64,000 nt of DNA from Aplectana chamaeleonis (GCA_029168955.1 JAPDOI010001764.1:1-64000); one strand, 5' to 3'. Positions 1-11,084 are shown, counted from the first letter of the stretch. The notes: generated by a model not told the origin, from the sequence alone. A program made the numbers and translations.

Positions 1-403
1 CGGTGCCATATGTTTTAACAGAGGTGCACCGAGTGTGCGCCAACCATCAATGGGGAACTCAAAGTATCTTCAGGATCTATGCTCACTGTACTTCTTATGG
101 TATTTGGCTGGCCATTTTACCCAAAACTGCAAAACAAAAATGTAATTCAAGTCAGTATAATCTCACGTCTTTGGCACACATCTGAACCAAAGAAAGAGCT
201 GATAAATGACAACAACGTACTGACATCGCATGAACGACTTTACTTTCCGATCCTCCTAATAAAATCCAGTTTTCAGTAAGGAAAGCTTAGTCCTATTCAA
301 GAAGAGCCCACTTCATCGAAATTAGGAAAACATTTCAAATTTTCTGGCGGTGTGGACGCGTGGTCCCACAGACAAAACAGTGCGCGGTACAGGTACGCCG
401 TCT

Positions 404-850
404 CCAGAAGGTTGGTCGGCTGGCTTCTGCCTGGCAGCCAGTCCGCATCTTCGCCAAGGTGCGCCCTTCTCACAATGTGCCGTGGTAACTTTTAACAGTC
501 TTCATCCACAATGTCAACACAGTGCATCCATCTGTTGCTGGTCTTTTTGTGAAATAGATATCCTAACTGAATTGTCTTTCATTTCGGATTGACTTTAAAC
601 GCTCCCTTACCACATCCGCCCAGAACAGAACTTCTGCTTTCTTTCGGGCGGCTGTTTTTTTTTTGAGAGATAATGGGTCTTCCCTCGTGTCAAGCGGTGA
701 TGTTTTGCGTCGATTTATTTGTGAAGATGATTGCTATCACTTCTGAGCGGTCAGAGTTATCCATGGAGCATTCATACAGCTTCCTTGCGCTTCAATCCAA
801 CTTTTCTAACCCGTGTTTTCTGTGCTGCTTTCGAAAAGAGGGAATGGGTT
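404..850 (-). pseudogene. RTE non-LTR retrotransposon 3'-end relic
   Basis: This stretch resembles, in the same orientation, the 3' portion of the RTE element at 36690-38870. Both contain the blocks reading CCGCATCTTC, CCACATCCG and CCTCGTGTCAAGCG followed by TGCGTCGATTT. No open reading frame of useful length survives. It is read as an old, heavily mutated minus-strand RTE fragment. Boundaries are approximate because they come only from visual similarity with the better copy. Confidence 0.55.
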
Positions 851-939
851 ATGCCCACCAAGCTTTCAATGTCAATATGGAGAAGACCCGCAATGGGTTT
901 GAATAAAAATCTATGTTCTTTCGTTTTTTATCGGTCTAG

Positions 940-1700
940 CTTGATGCTGTGGTGTGATCCAGCGCGATGACTTTGAATGATCAGAAAAAAACAGGCCCGA
1001 GACAACTCGTCTACGTAGTTCTCATAGTCCAAGCTCGCAATCTTTGAAAGGTCACAATATAGTTTGTTGTGGGGGCTCTCCGCAATTCTGTATTCACCAT
1101 CGTAGTCCGTGCAAAATTCTGTCCAAAGCAAGCAGGACTGGAAAACGATTCGGAGGCTGGACTGTCCATTCTGGGGTGGATCTCGAGATTTTCTACATAC
1201 CTTGGAAAAAGTCCAACGGGTGTTCCAGTGATATCTCTAGGATCGCACGAAACCCTCTAAGAATGGAGTTGTGGTCTCAGAAAATTTCCTAAATTTGAGG
1301 GGCGAAAATACGTTCGAAAAATTCTCCGATACCAGTATTTTACGTCATTCGCAGCCGATAAACGTTAGCGAACCCTGGGTGGCATGCATGAACGCGGCGG
1401 CTGGGGTGGAGAACCCCAACGCCGCTATTTTTTCGCCCCACAATTTTATCAGAAGTTGACGCGTGCGTGCGGCGTTGCGCTCCCTGCCTCTAGCCACCGG
1501 TTACACGCATGCCACCCATGAATAAAGAGAGAGGCCGAGAAGGAAGAGAAGAAGGTAGCTTCCGATCAAAATCCATCGCGCATTTAGCCACTGCTGAGGT
1601 CGAGAGAACGCCTCGAGGGCGTATCCAGGTGGCTTCTTGCTTTTGGAGTGTCAGAGTGGCTTCACTCTATATTTCGCTTATCAGGAGTAATTGAGATCTT
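940..1700. repeat. Interior relic of the AGGCAG/TTAA MITE family
   Basis: The stretch shares phrases with the interior of the MITE at 6027-6510 and with 23640-23985 and 28900-29255: an ACAACTCGTC block, a GACCCTCT/AAGACCCTCT block followed by GGAGTT, and a GAGAGAGGCCGAGAAGG-like block. The terminal AGGCAGTG sequences are not recognisable, so this is a decayed or truncated copy. Confidence 0.4.
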
Positions 1701-2052
1701 GCACTTGGCTGGTATTATGCAGAGGAGGTCTTCTTAACAATCCTATGGAAACTTTCCATGACTCATTCGATGGATTCTCACTAGCATAGTGATTCGCTCT
1801 CTGAACATGCAGAAGCTCAGGTATTGACGTCGCTGAGCAGTTTATGAACTGACGTATTCTTTTCACATTGGGTGGGCCGCAGCACTGAAAATCCCCATTG
1901 CTTGTGATCAAAACACAAGATTATCTCTTCACCTATTCATATGACATAATCAGAAATAATTTTTATTTGCGAACTCACTCCTATAGGTTAAGCACAACTT
2001 CGGAATGTTGTGATTGGTTTCAATTGCCACCATCACCCCAAATGCCTTCCAG

Positions 2053-2705
2053 AATACAGTGCATCTTCGTACTCGCGTTCAGTCCGCAACGTGCACCCTG
2101 GTTGCGCGAGCGTGTTGCGGCGCGGTTTCGCGGATCTGTTTACATTGCAGGCGAGGAGAGACTTATAATTTGCCAACCGGCGCTGCCCCGCCCTGGTCGG
2201 TACACGGACACCCCCCTACGCTACTGCTGCCCTATCCAGCGCCGCCGATCAGCTGATTAGGTGAGTTTTTTAAAATTTATTTTTTGTTTTTCGATAATTT
2301 AGGGATTTTGTTGATGTTTTCATGCGTGCTAGGATTAGAAAAACTAATTTTTATTTGGGGAACCTTCTGCGCAATTTTCCGGGCGATTGTTGCATTTCGC
2401 AGCTTCGCGGGCCATTCCTGTAACAAAAAATTAGTTTTCCTAATCTTAGCACGCTTGAAAACATCAAAAAACATCAACAAAACCACTTAATTAACGAAAA
2501 CGAAAAAAACCCATCTAATCAGCTGATCGGCGGCAGCGAAGGGGGGTGTACGCGTATCGATCTGGGGCGGGGCAGCACCCGTTGGCAAATTGCCAGCCTC
2601 TCCTCGCCCGCGATGTAAACAGATCCGCGAAACCGCGCCGCAACACGCTCGCGCAATCAGCGTGCACGTTGCGGACTGAACGCGAGTGCGTAGATGTACT
2701 CTACA
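2053..2705. repeat. Long foldback (inverted-repeat) element
   Basis: The sequence from about 2053 reads as the reverse complement of the sequence ending near 2705. The outer arms share CTCGCGTTCAGTCCGCAACG and the inner arms share the GATCAGCTGAT region. The near-palindrome continues inward through an AT-rich part (GTTGATGTTTT, CTAATTTTT) to a loop near 2365-2425. It has no coding capacity beyond chance frames. Its structure suits a foldback MITE about 650 bp long. No target-site duplication was confirmed. Confidence 0.8.
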
Positions 2706-2789
2706 CGCTCATAAAAGTGGTTTGGATAGCTACACCTATAGCTGGTACTTTGATTTTAGCCGGCACGAGGTAGTATGATGGTTTATTAA

Positions 2790-2829
2790 CAGACTAACGT
2801 TTCGGCGGTCTCGCCCTCTTCGGAGTCTG
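2790..2829 (-). ncRNA. Hammerhead-like ribozyme motif in the Penelope 3' end (candidate)
   Basis: On the minus strand a CAGACT arm is followed by CCGAAGA, a GGCG-AGAC-CGCC hairpin, GAAA, then CGTT and AGTCTG. The outer hexamers are complementary. This matches the order stem I, CUGANGA-like core, stem II, GAAA, short stem III, stem I of type I hammerheads, which are reported in Penelope-like elements. The core has C where U4 is expected, so activity is doubtful. Confidence 0.4.
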
Positions 2830-3215
2830 AAAAAATGTCGAATCTACGTGTGAAAATACTCGGTCAAACGTAGTTTACCCTACTAAAATTCAAGACAAAA
2901 AATTTTGAAACAAATAACCGAGACGAATTGGGAGACCCAGGCGGCATACCTTCTCAAAGTCTGTAGAGCATCAGGCCATCAGCAGGGCACGACAGGGTAC
3001 CGAGATGTCAGAAAGCTTAGCACCCATGTCAGAAGGCTACAGTCTGATGCTTACAGGGCTTACAGTTCCAGCCACGTGATATTTCTCACCTTCGCCTCTT
3101 CCGGTTGGCCTTGGGGTCTCTAAACGCGTTGGGAATCGAGAATGGCCTCGAGCGCTTTTCTGTTGCGCACTTGTTTTCAGTCCTCCGCTTCGTGCCTCCC
3201 TCGCATCTCAAAAAA

Positions 3216-3764
3216 TCAGTCCCCTGCATGGCAACTAACCCTGTGGCAGTCCAGCACCGTGCTAACTCGCAACCTTGTCTTCTCATCCAAGTGCTCTTTA
3301 CCGTTTCTCGCTTTTAGTGAGCGGGCTGTTTCGCCGATATATTCCCGGCCACAGCTCTGACATGTGATCAGATAAATAACCCCAGAACCAAAACAGTCAC
3401 CATCTCTGCCCGATGGGCAAATGACGCACTGTGGCGTGACGCATGCTCGATCATACTGACGATTCCACACTAATTGCCGTTTTAAATTATTGGGCGGGAT
3501 GGCCACCAGAGATACAGAGTTTTCCAACCCCGCTTCTCGAAGGCATTTTCTGACTGCGCCGCTCACCCCATCGGATATGAATGGCATTATGAAAGGAACT
3601 TTGTCGCTTGGTGGCAAATTAGGACTTCGCTGACCTTCTTGGGAGTTCCGCGACCTGCGCGCTGGTGATCCATAGCCATTGATAGTAGCTATTTGACAAG
3701 CTAGGCTTTTTGACGCCTCGGTCTCTTCCTCTCCAGAACACACATTTATAGCGGTGCGAAACAT
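3216..3764 (-). pseudogene. GIY-YIG endonuclease domain of a Penelope-like element
   Basis: This 182-codon open frame carries the hallmarks of the Penelope GIY-YIG nuclease: a cysteine cluster (CVICPSG), then GVIYLITC, then CGREYIGETARSLKAR, where the first holds the GIY-like tyrosine and the second the YIG triad and the arginine. In this family the domain nicks target DNA to prime reverse transcription. The N-terminal part overlaps the end of the RT in another frame. The C-terminus deteriorates after the KEHLDEKTR region, and the matching frame in the mirrored copy is disrupted. It is therefore classed as a pseudogene fragment. Confidence 0.8.
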
Positions 3765-4279
3765 GTTTCATGACAACCGCCAGCTTTGTCTGAGTGGGAT
3801 GCGCGGACTCGCCAGTGGACCAGAATATTTTTGTTCGAAGGTTTGCGGTACCAATTTGTGAACTTTTCTGCCATTTTGCCAGTTGAATCTTGGACATTCA
3901 AGAAAGAGCAAAACCAGCTTCCCGACGGTTTTTTCCCGGAGTCAGTTTGTATGTGTGGAGACTGGCTGTTCATTTAGAGCGAAGACACGTGTCCATCTCT
4001 TCCATGCGTAGAGCAAATTATGAGACAGTCATCAATGTATCGCCCTTAAAAAACAAGGGGAAAGATTCGAGCACAGGTGCTTCGATTTTTCAGACATGAA
4101 GGCGATGGCGAAGCGTTGGTTGCCAGCCGCTGCCCCCATCGCCAGTCAGCTCGACGGCAAAGTATTTACCTGCCCATTTTTGAAACCATTGCAACCGAGC
4201 CACTCCTTCGAAAGAACCATTAGACTGCGTACCGAGAAACCCCAGTGCATATTTATGTTGCTTTGATTCTTTGATTGCT

Positions 4280-5760
4280 TTGCCTAATGGTTCTTTTGAA
4301 GGAGTGTCTCGGTTGTAATGGTTTCAAATGGGCAGGAATAAATACTTTGCTCAGCACTGAGGAGCTGGCGATATGGGCAAGCGGCTTGGCATAACGCCAT
4401 CGCTATCATATCTAAAATCGAAGCACCCTGTGCTCGTAATCCTTACCCTTGTTTTGCAGGAACGATACATCGATGACACAATGTCTGCATAATTTGCTCT
4501 ACGCAAGAAGCGATGGACATATGTTTCAACCCTGATTAAGCAGTCAGTCCCTCACATAAAACTTACCCGGGAAAAACCGTCGAAAAGCTTTGGGGTTGCT
4601 CTTCCGGAATGTTCAGATTCAACTAGCGGAAGGCAGGGAACTTTGCAATACAAATGGTTCGCAAACCTTCGAACAAGAATATTCTGGTCCATCAGCGGTC
4701 CGCGCATCCCAGCTCGAACAAAACTTGCTGTTGTCAGAAACATGTGCTGCGCACGCGCTATAAAATGTGTGTTCCTGGAGAGGAAGAGACCGGAGGCGTC
4801 AGTGCCTAGCTTGTCAAATAGCTACTATCAATGGCTTATGGGATCACCAGCGCGCAGGCTCATGAAACTCCCAAGAAGGTCAGCGAAGTCCTAATTTGCC
4901 ACCAAGCGACAAAAGTTCACTATAATGCCATTTATATCCGATGAGGTGAAGCGGCGCAGTCAGGAAAATGCCTTCGAGAAGACGGGATTACGGAAGAACT
5001 CTGTATCTCTGGTGGCCATCCCGCCCAATAATTTAAAACGGCAATTAGTGATCGGAATCGTCAGTATGATCGCGTACGTCGATGCGTCACGACCACAGTG
5101 CGTCATTTGCCCATCGCTGCAGAAGATGGTGATCTGTAACTGCTTTTGGGGTTATTTATCTGATCCGCATGTCAGAGCTGTGGCCCAGGAAAGATTCATT
5201 CGGGAAACAACCCCCCCCACTGCATGTGCGGATCGAAGAGGACTTGGATGGGAAGTAAAGGTCGCGAGTTAGCACAGCGCTGGGCTGCCGCAGGGTTAAT
5301 AGCCATGGCGGGACGATTTTGAGATGCAAGTGGAGGTACTAGCGCGGGAGGCCAAAACAAGTGCGCGAAAAGCGCTCGAGGCATTCTGGATCAACGCGAG
5401 AGACCCCAAGGTCAACCGGAAGGGCGAAGGTATAAATATCACGCTGGAACTGCAGCCCTACATCAGACTAGCCTTCTGATATGGGTGCTGCTTTCTGACA
5501 TCTCGGTACCCCGTCGTGCTCTACTGATGGCCTGATGCTCTACAGCCTTTGAGAAGGTATGCCGCTCAGTCTCATCCGTCTCGGTTATTTGTTTGGAAAT
5601 TTTGTCTAATTTCAGTAGGGTAAACTACGTTTGACGGAGTATTTTTACACGTAGATTCGACCTTTTTCAGACTCCGAAGAGGGCGAGACCGCCGAAACGT
5701 TAGTCTTTTAATAAACCATCATACTACCTCGTGCCGGCTAAAATCAAAGTACCAGCTATA
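4280..5760 (+). mobile_element. Penelope-like element, copy 2 (right arm of palindrome)
   Basis: This plus-strand copy mirrors 2737-4230. The RT motif ERYIDDTMS lies at about 4459-4486. It is followed by a frame at 4643-4894 (KWFANLRTRIFW through LPRRSAKS) equivalent to 3619-3897 of the other arm, and by a frame at 4925-5272 (SVSLVAIPPNNLKRQL, PQCVICPS). The GIY-YIG core is frameshifted beyond recognition. The 3' end is ACCAGCTATA at 5760, the exact complement of TATAGCTGGT at 2737. Copy 2 is more decayed than copy 1. Confidence 0.75.
5668..5706 (+). ncRNA. Hammerhead-like ribozyme motif, second copy (candidate)
   Basis: This is the same arrangement as at 2790-2829, in copy 2: AGACT, CCGAAGA, the GGCG-AGAC-CGCC hairpin, GAAA, CGTT, AGTCT. 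Keeping both core and hairpin in two otherwise decayed copies is suggestive, but the two arms of a palindrome may also have been homogenised by gene conversion. Confidence 0.35.
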
Positions 5761-6026
5761 TTCTGATGCCGAGGTTCATCGAGAGTCAAACGTGGAGATT
5801 ATTGAGCTACTCCTATACATTGACTTTTGTGGCTTTTGCCAGAACGCTTGAGCCGCTTGGAGCGTCAGGAGCTTTTGAAAAGTACCGTATTCAAGCAATA
5901 TTGAGCCTTCAAAAACGTGTAACCCGCTCTTTTTTTCCGAGAGTGAGCCTCTTCATCTAAGCACCCTCGAATTGATTGCTAGAATGAGGTCGTTTTAAAT
6001 TGCCTTTGACGCTTCGAATGGCTTAA

Positions 6027-6510
6027 AGGCAGTGTTCACGATAAAAGTCTTTTTTCTGTTTTCTCGCCTATCTTGAAATCGGTCCCATTTTGATTCCAGT
6101 GATGTCTATGGAATCGTACAAGACCCTCTGGAAACGGAGTTATGGTCCCTCAGAAATTGAGCTAGGGAAGCATGGTGGACGAGTTGTCCGAGACTTGTAA
6201 CCTCCGTCTTTTGCAGCCAATGTATGCGAGCTGGCCTGAGTAAAGAGAGAAGTTGAGAATGAAGAGAAGAACGGGCTTTTGATTGGAAACCATCGCTCAT
6301 CTCACGATCTTGAGTGTTCCCTTGTTCACGTCGAGGGGTGGAAAGGGGCCGGACTTTCCCAAAGCGGCGGGGTTGGCCCACTTTCTAAGCCGTTTCGCTG
6401 CTACTGGGTAGCCTTTCGTCCCGTTTCTTCGACGCTGTTCTGCATCTGAGAGCCACGAGAAGCGTTTGTCATGGAAAATTCGAGGATGAAGTTTATCGTG
6501 AACAGTGGCT
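6027..6510. mobile_element. TTAA-flanked MITE (AGGCAGTG family)
   Basis: The left terminus AGGCAGTGTTCACGATAAA and the right terminus, whose complement reads AGCCACTGTTCACGATAAA, are inverted. Each is flanked by TTAA (6023-6026 and 6511-6514). It is 484 bp long and has no transposase. TTAA duplication is typical of piggyBac-type transposition, which is the likely mobiliser (inferred). The interior is shared with the other family members listed here. Confidence 0.85.
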
Positions 6511-7032
6511 TTAAGCGTTCTGGTACAGGCCGTAAGAGTCTGGTGTTTCGCGACCACAATTTATTTTGCGAGCCTGCTTTAACTCATCCACTTTGAAATC
6601 CTGCTCAAGGAAACACTCGTTATTCACTGATATATTCCAAACTTTGCTGTTCTTAGTTTTCTTGTCGGCTTATATTAGGTGTATGCATGTTTTTAAAGTT
6701 TCGCAAAGCACGGCATAACTAGCGGATTGACATGCGCAGCGTCCCAACTAGAGTAGCATGTTGAAGCCTCGAAACTGTCTTCGAAATTTCATAATTGCCA
6801 TTCCGCCGAAGTGTGGAAAACATAGTTGATTTGTGCTCTAACCATGCCAATCCGAATGCGAAAAACACATTTTGCGGGGAATGCTATTTTTTGCTTTAAA
6901 TGGAAGAAGAGAACAGCTAATGGACATCAATCGTTGGGTTGAGCATATGGGTCCATGTTCCATCAGTGAAAATGCTTTGAAGAATTTTAAAAAAGAAGTT
7001 AAATTTAGAATGTTTTGACCGTGTTTTCTGTC

Positions 7033-7180
7033 TTTAGTCGTCCACACTTGGGCCGGATTCATACTTGCAGCGACGATCGACGCGACGCAATGTTTACCAT
7101 CAATATCGATCGAAAATCAATATGCCCGGAATGCACTGTCGCCGTCGCTGGTCGCAGCAAGTATGATTCCGGCCTTAGAT
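7033..7180. repeat. Small palindromic MITE
   Basis: GGCCGGATTCATACTTGC near 7050 is the inverse of GCAAGTATGATTCCGGCC near 7157-7176. The arms also share AGCGACG and TGCGACC-like blocks. There is no coding content. Confidence 0.65.
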
Positions 7181-7593
7181 CGTCAGTGCATAAATACCTC
7201 AGTGATCCAGTGAATTCCATGAAAAATCAAAGAAATGAGTAAAGGGTTGAGGGACGCTTGATTTTTCTAAGAGGCAAAAATTATCAGGAAGGAGAAGTAA
7301 GAATTCGGAAAATCTTGCGTGCCTTATGCCGGCATTTGGAAAACGGTGATCTTGGTTACTGTACAAAATCCGTAATCGGATTTTGTAGAGTATCCTTTGT
7401 TGGCAATTTCAAGCAGTGTTCCTTGTTCAAAATACAGAAAATCAATTTTCGCCCCCAGCCATCATAACCCCGTGTGGGGCAACCTGGAAATGTAATAAAA
7501 ACAGACGATAAACAGTGGTCGGAAGTCTGTTTTTGAAAAAACCGCTCACATATATTTTTAATCTTTCGCTCATGCGACAGAGGTCCCGGGTAG

Positions 7594-9055
7594 ATGGCAT
7601 GTCGCCTTTGTCACTCCTATCGGAAAAAACCGCCTCCTACTAGCCTTGAAAACTTTAGGCCAGTAAGTTTTACCTCGGTTCTCGGTAGGTTGTTCGAGAA
7701 GATCCTTAAGGTGAGATTTTGTAAGCATTTGGAGGACCACTCAATAATTTCGGAATCCCAACAAGGTCTCCAGAAGAAAAAGTCGACGGTGACGGCCATG
7801 TTGCAGTCACTTAAAGGCAGTGGTCGCGCTCAAATAAGCTCGTCTTCTTTTTCTCTCTAAACCCTTTTCTGGGTGTAGAGTAGTAGAACCTATAAGAAAA
7901 AATCGCGAAAAAAAACGCTGTTCTGGGCCAAATTTGAAGCCTGTACTTTTTCGTCTTTTGATGGTGGACGAGCATACCCCACATCATTAGCATCGATGAT
8001 CTCTAATATCAAGAACATCAGCTGGCTTGAACTTGATTTTCAATCAATGAACTTTAGGATTTATATACACATCTAGTCAAAAACATTGACTGAAGTGCTT
8101 GCTTTCATTGTTCAACTTTTTTATTAGGTAAATTTGCATTTATTTCTTCCTCTGAGTGTCGATGATTTTTGAATCCTTGGCATGAGACTGTGATCTTTCT
8201 GTGCACGTGTGCACGAACTGGAAATTTAGGGTCTTAATAACTCTAATTCTAGCCCGTTTTTCACCGCGCTACCTTAATAGTTTTTGAGCTGTTTTTGATC
8301 TAAGCTGACTTTTGTTGTTTTTTCGATAACGTTTTTCATCGTGACCACTGCCTTTAATGAATGGACCTCACATGTGGATGAGGGAAAAGATGTTGATGTC
8401 ATCTATGTGGACTTCTTCAAGACATCGTTTCTTGTTCGAGTTAATTGAACTTTATCCGATCCCAAACCCGTTTGCAGTGGCGTACCTCAGGGAGGAGTTT
8501 TATCTCCAATTCTATTTATTATATTTACTGATGAATTGCCTCGACTAGTCACTTGTGGTAAGGTTCAATGCTGTGCTTTTGCTGATGAGTTCAAAATTTT
8601 CTCTCCTATTCAGACGGAAAGTGAGAGGGAATACTTGCAGATGGCGTTGAATCAGGTTGTAAATTGGTCTAGAGACTGTAGTATATTGCTTTCAAGAGAA
8701 AAAAAAGACTAGAGTTGCACATCGGAAGCGATAGTGCAAGTTCTGTTTATACCATTGGTGGCCAGCAGCTCCAGGTGGTCGATGAGATAATGAGTTTGGG
8801 TTTCGTGGTACGTAGCCATCTCACGTTTGATGATCATTGTGCTAAGGCTGTGTCTAGAGCTAGTAAAGTTATGTGTAGCATGTTCAGAGCCCTGTCCAGC
8901 AATAACGAAAGGGTGCTTCTTAATGCTTATAAAACGAATGTTAGACCACACCTTGAGTATGGGACTGTAATTTCCAACCTTCACAAGGACTCGACCAGGG
9001 GTGTGTTGGAAAAACTCCAAAACAGCTTCACACGCAAGGTGATGAAGGTCAGCGG
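7594..9055 (+). pseudogene. Reverse transcriptase fragment of the CR1-like LINE
   Basis: Recognisable RT pieces, in order, are ENFRPVSFTSVLGRLFEKIL (finger motif), DVIYVDFFK (motif A, after the MITE), VPQGGVLSPILF (motif B, frameshifted) and CCAFADEFKIF (motif C). The last would be FADD in an active enzyme but reads FADE here. The frame at 8715-9077 is the thumb region (LGFVVRSHLTFDDH, LLNAYKTNVRPHLEYGTVI) and is cut at 9055 by the hAT-like insertion. Several frameshifts plus the altered catalytic aspartate show that it is inactive. Confidence 0.8.
7815..8353. mobile_element. TTAA MITE inserted in the LINE reverse transcriptase
   Basis: The termini are AGGCAGTGGTCGCG and the inverse of AGGCAGTGGTCACGATGAAA. 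TTAA is present at 7811-7814 and 8354-8357. It is 539 bp long. The interior matches the element at 47793-48343 in the opposite orientation (a shared GTGCACACGTGCAC-like segment and a CGGGCTAGAATTA segment). Removing it and one TTAA brings the RT halves together. Confidence 0.9.
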
Positions 9056-10587
9056 TATACTTGTTATCCGATTATAATTTTTCGCATAATGGATCGATTC
9101 GGATAATGCCGTTTTAAAATTTTCCGGATATTGGTTCGATTCAGATAATGCGGTTTTTCAAATTTTCGGATAATGGATCGATTCAGATAACGTCATTTTT
9201 CCATTAATTCGGATACGGATATCCGGTCGGATAATTTCGGATAACTTCGAATATTTTTGGAACAAAGTTGATGCAAAACGGTGAAAAATAAATCAGGTAC
9301 CCAAGGCAAGCCTATGAAAACATCCATAATTTAGTAAACAGTAGTACTTCATTACATTTGCAGCATGTTCACGTACAAACTTCAGTCGTCATATATGCAT
9401 TTAATAAAAGTATGAAAACAAATCTACAATCACTCTGTCGTCGTTGGGAGGCACAGTAATATCCATACACATGTTTTTCAGGACAACTAGCCAGTAAAAA
9501 GTATGCAAAGCAACTATACAAAAAACTTCTACACTGAACAACTAGCCACTTGGTCATCTCACTTAACCACGCCCATTTTTCGGCGCCGCAACGACTTCTG
9601 ATTTCGGAAGGAGGGGGAAAGTCCTGGGTTGATGTTTTAAATAGAAGGCGGTACGGAAAATGGCCATGTACTAGTGCAATTTTATCTGATTTTATCCAAA
9701 AATTATCCGCTTTTATCCGAAATTTTACGCGTTTTTTTCCGATTTTATCCGGCATTTGTCCAAAGTTTATCCGAATTTTTGACCTTTTGGATAATGGTTC
9801 GATTCAGATAATGCGTTTTTTCAATTTTTCGGATATCGGATTATCCGAATCTCGGATATCCCGTCGGATATTCGAGAAGGAGTGATTCGGATACTAAGTA
9901 TTATACATTGGATCCGAATCAAAAAATTTCGGATACTCGGATTTCGGATAACTCAAAAACCAAAGGCCGTGGATATCTGACTCAAACGGATGGATTCAGA
10001 ATAACAACATCGGATAATCCGATTTAGTCGGATAGGGAGGCTAAACGGATAGTCGGATTTCGGATCAATCCGAAAATTACGTTTTTTCGGTGATTCGGAA
10101 TTTGGATCACTCGGATTTTGACGTTTTTTTCGGTGAGTCGGAATCCGAATGTCCGAGTCGGATATCCGGTCGGATACAAGTTGGTATTATGAGAAAAGTC
10201 TATCGAAAATCGATAGTCCTGCAAAAATCTTTCAGAAAAAGTTTTTTCTACCCTACCATGATTAAACGATTCATTGATAATCATCTACAATATCTCTAAA
10301 TATTTGGAACCAGTCCTAAAAAAATGTATTCATTCTTTATAATATCTTCAAAGTAAGTGTAATGTTGAAGCATTAGTTTTTAAATGAGCGTCACGAGTAC
10401 CAATCCTCCACACCAAATTCCTAAATACCCTTGATTTCTATCTAAACTCCTTCAAACAGGGTTACCCGTTCGATCATTACACATGGTTTTTGAGAGCCAA
10501 TCGTGCCCCATACTCGCAGAAACAAATCAAACGAAGAGGATCATTGCTAACTAGGGGCATGGCGTACTTTGTCGCTGTTATGAGCGG

Positions 10588-10830
10588 CAGGCATGCAATC
10601 TTGCACAAATCGCGGCGGGACCCGCATCAGAGCGACAGCATCGGTCGCCGTAGGAACGTCTGTCTCTTGCGGAGGGCTGACATAACGCAAGCCGCAAATG
10701 TGCAGTATGTCAGCCCTCCGCGACATGTCGCTGCGACCCACACGCGAAAACTGTTCCTACGACGACCGATTCCGTTACTCCGATGCGAATCCCGAAGCGA
10801 TTTGTGTTAGATTGCATGCCTGGCGCTCTT
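10588..10830. repeat. Foldback sequence inside hAT-like element B
   Basis: CAGGCATGCAATCT near 10589 is inverted at AGATTGCATGCCTG near 10811-10824. The GGAGGGCTGACAT blocks in the middle are also inverted. A related stretch lies at 60840-61110 inside element I, so this DNA travels with, or is a favoured passenger of, that hAT family. Confidence 0.6.
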
Positions 10831-11084
10831 TACAGCGACATCTCAAATCAGCTTGTTTTTCGCTGGTGCACGGCTCTGGTGATGTTTTGTAGTATCAGGG
10901 GTCATCAACTGGCTCAAAACTGATGATCAGTAACTGTTCTCAGACAGTCGAGTCGACCTTTCCAGAGCTCTACTGTTATTATTTCTTTAACACTAACTGC
11001 TTTGTATTTGTTTTGTCTAAAAAATTATGGCTATATACTCGTAAATTACTCTACACAACGTGCTGAGTCGATCGCAAAACGCTT

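Larger units (their letters stand above)
2737..4230 (-). mobile_element. Penelope-like element, copy 1 (left arm of palindrome)
   Basis: This is a decayed Penelope-like retroelement on the minus strand. Reading inward from about 4060, the RT active-site motif RYIDDCLIIC is followed by RT C-terminal phrases (GSWFCSFLNVQ, NWYRKPSNKN), then the GIY-YIG endonuclease ORF at 3216-3764. The 3' end lies near 2737. RT and endonuclease are in different frames in places, so the copy is dead. It is mirrored by the copy at 4280-5760, giving a head-to-head pair. No N-terminal RT is present, so the copy is 5'-truncated. Confidence 0.8.

Noticed and set aside
1898..2260. A 120-codon frame near the start of the foldback
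   Set aside because: It runs into one arm of the inverted repeat and has no recognisable domain.
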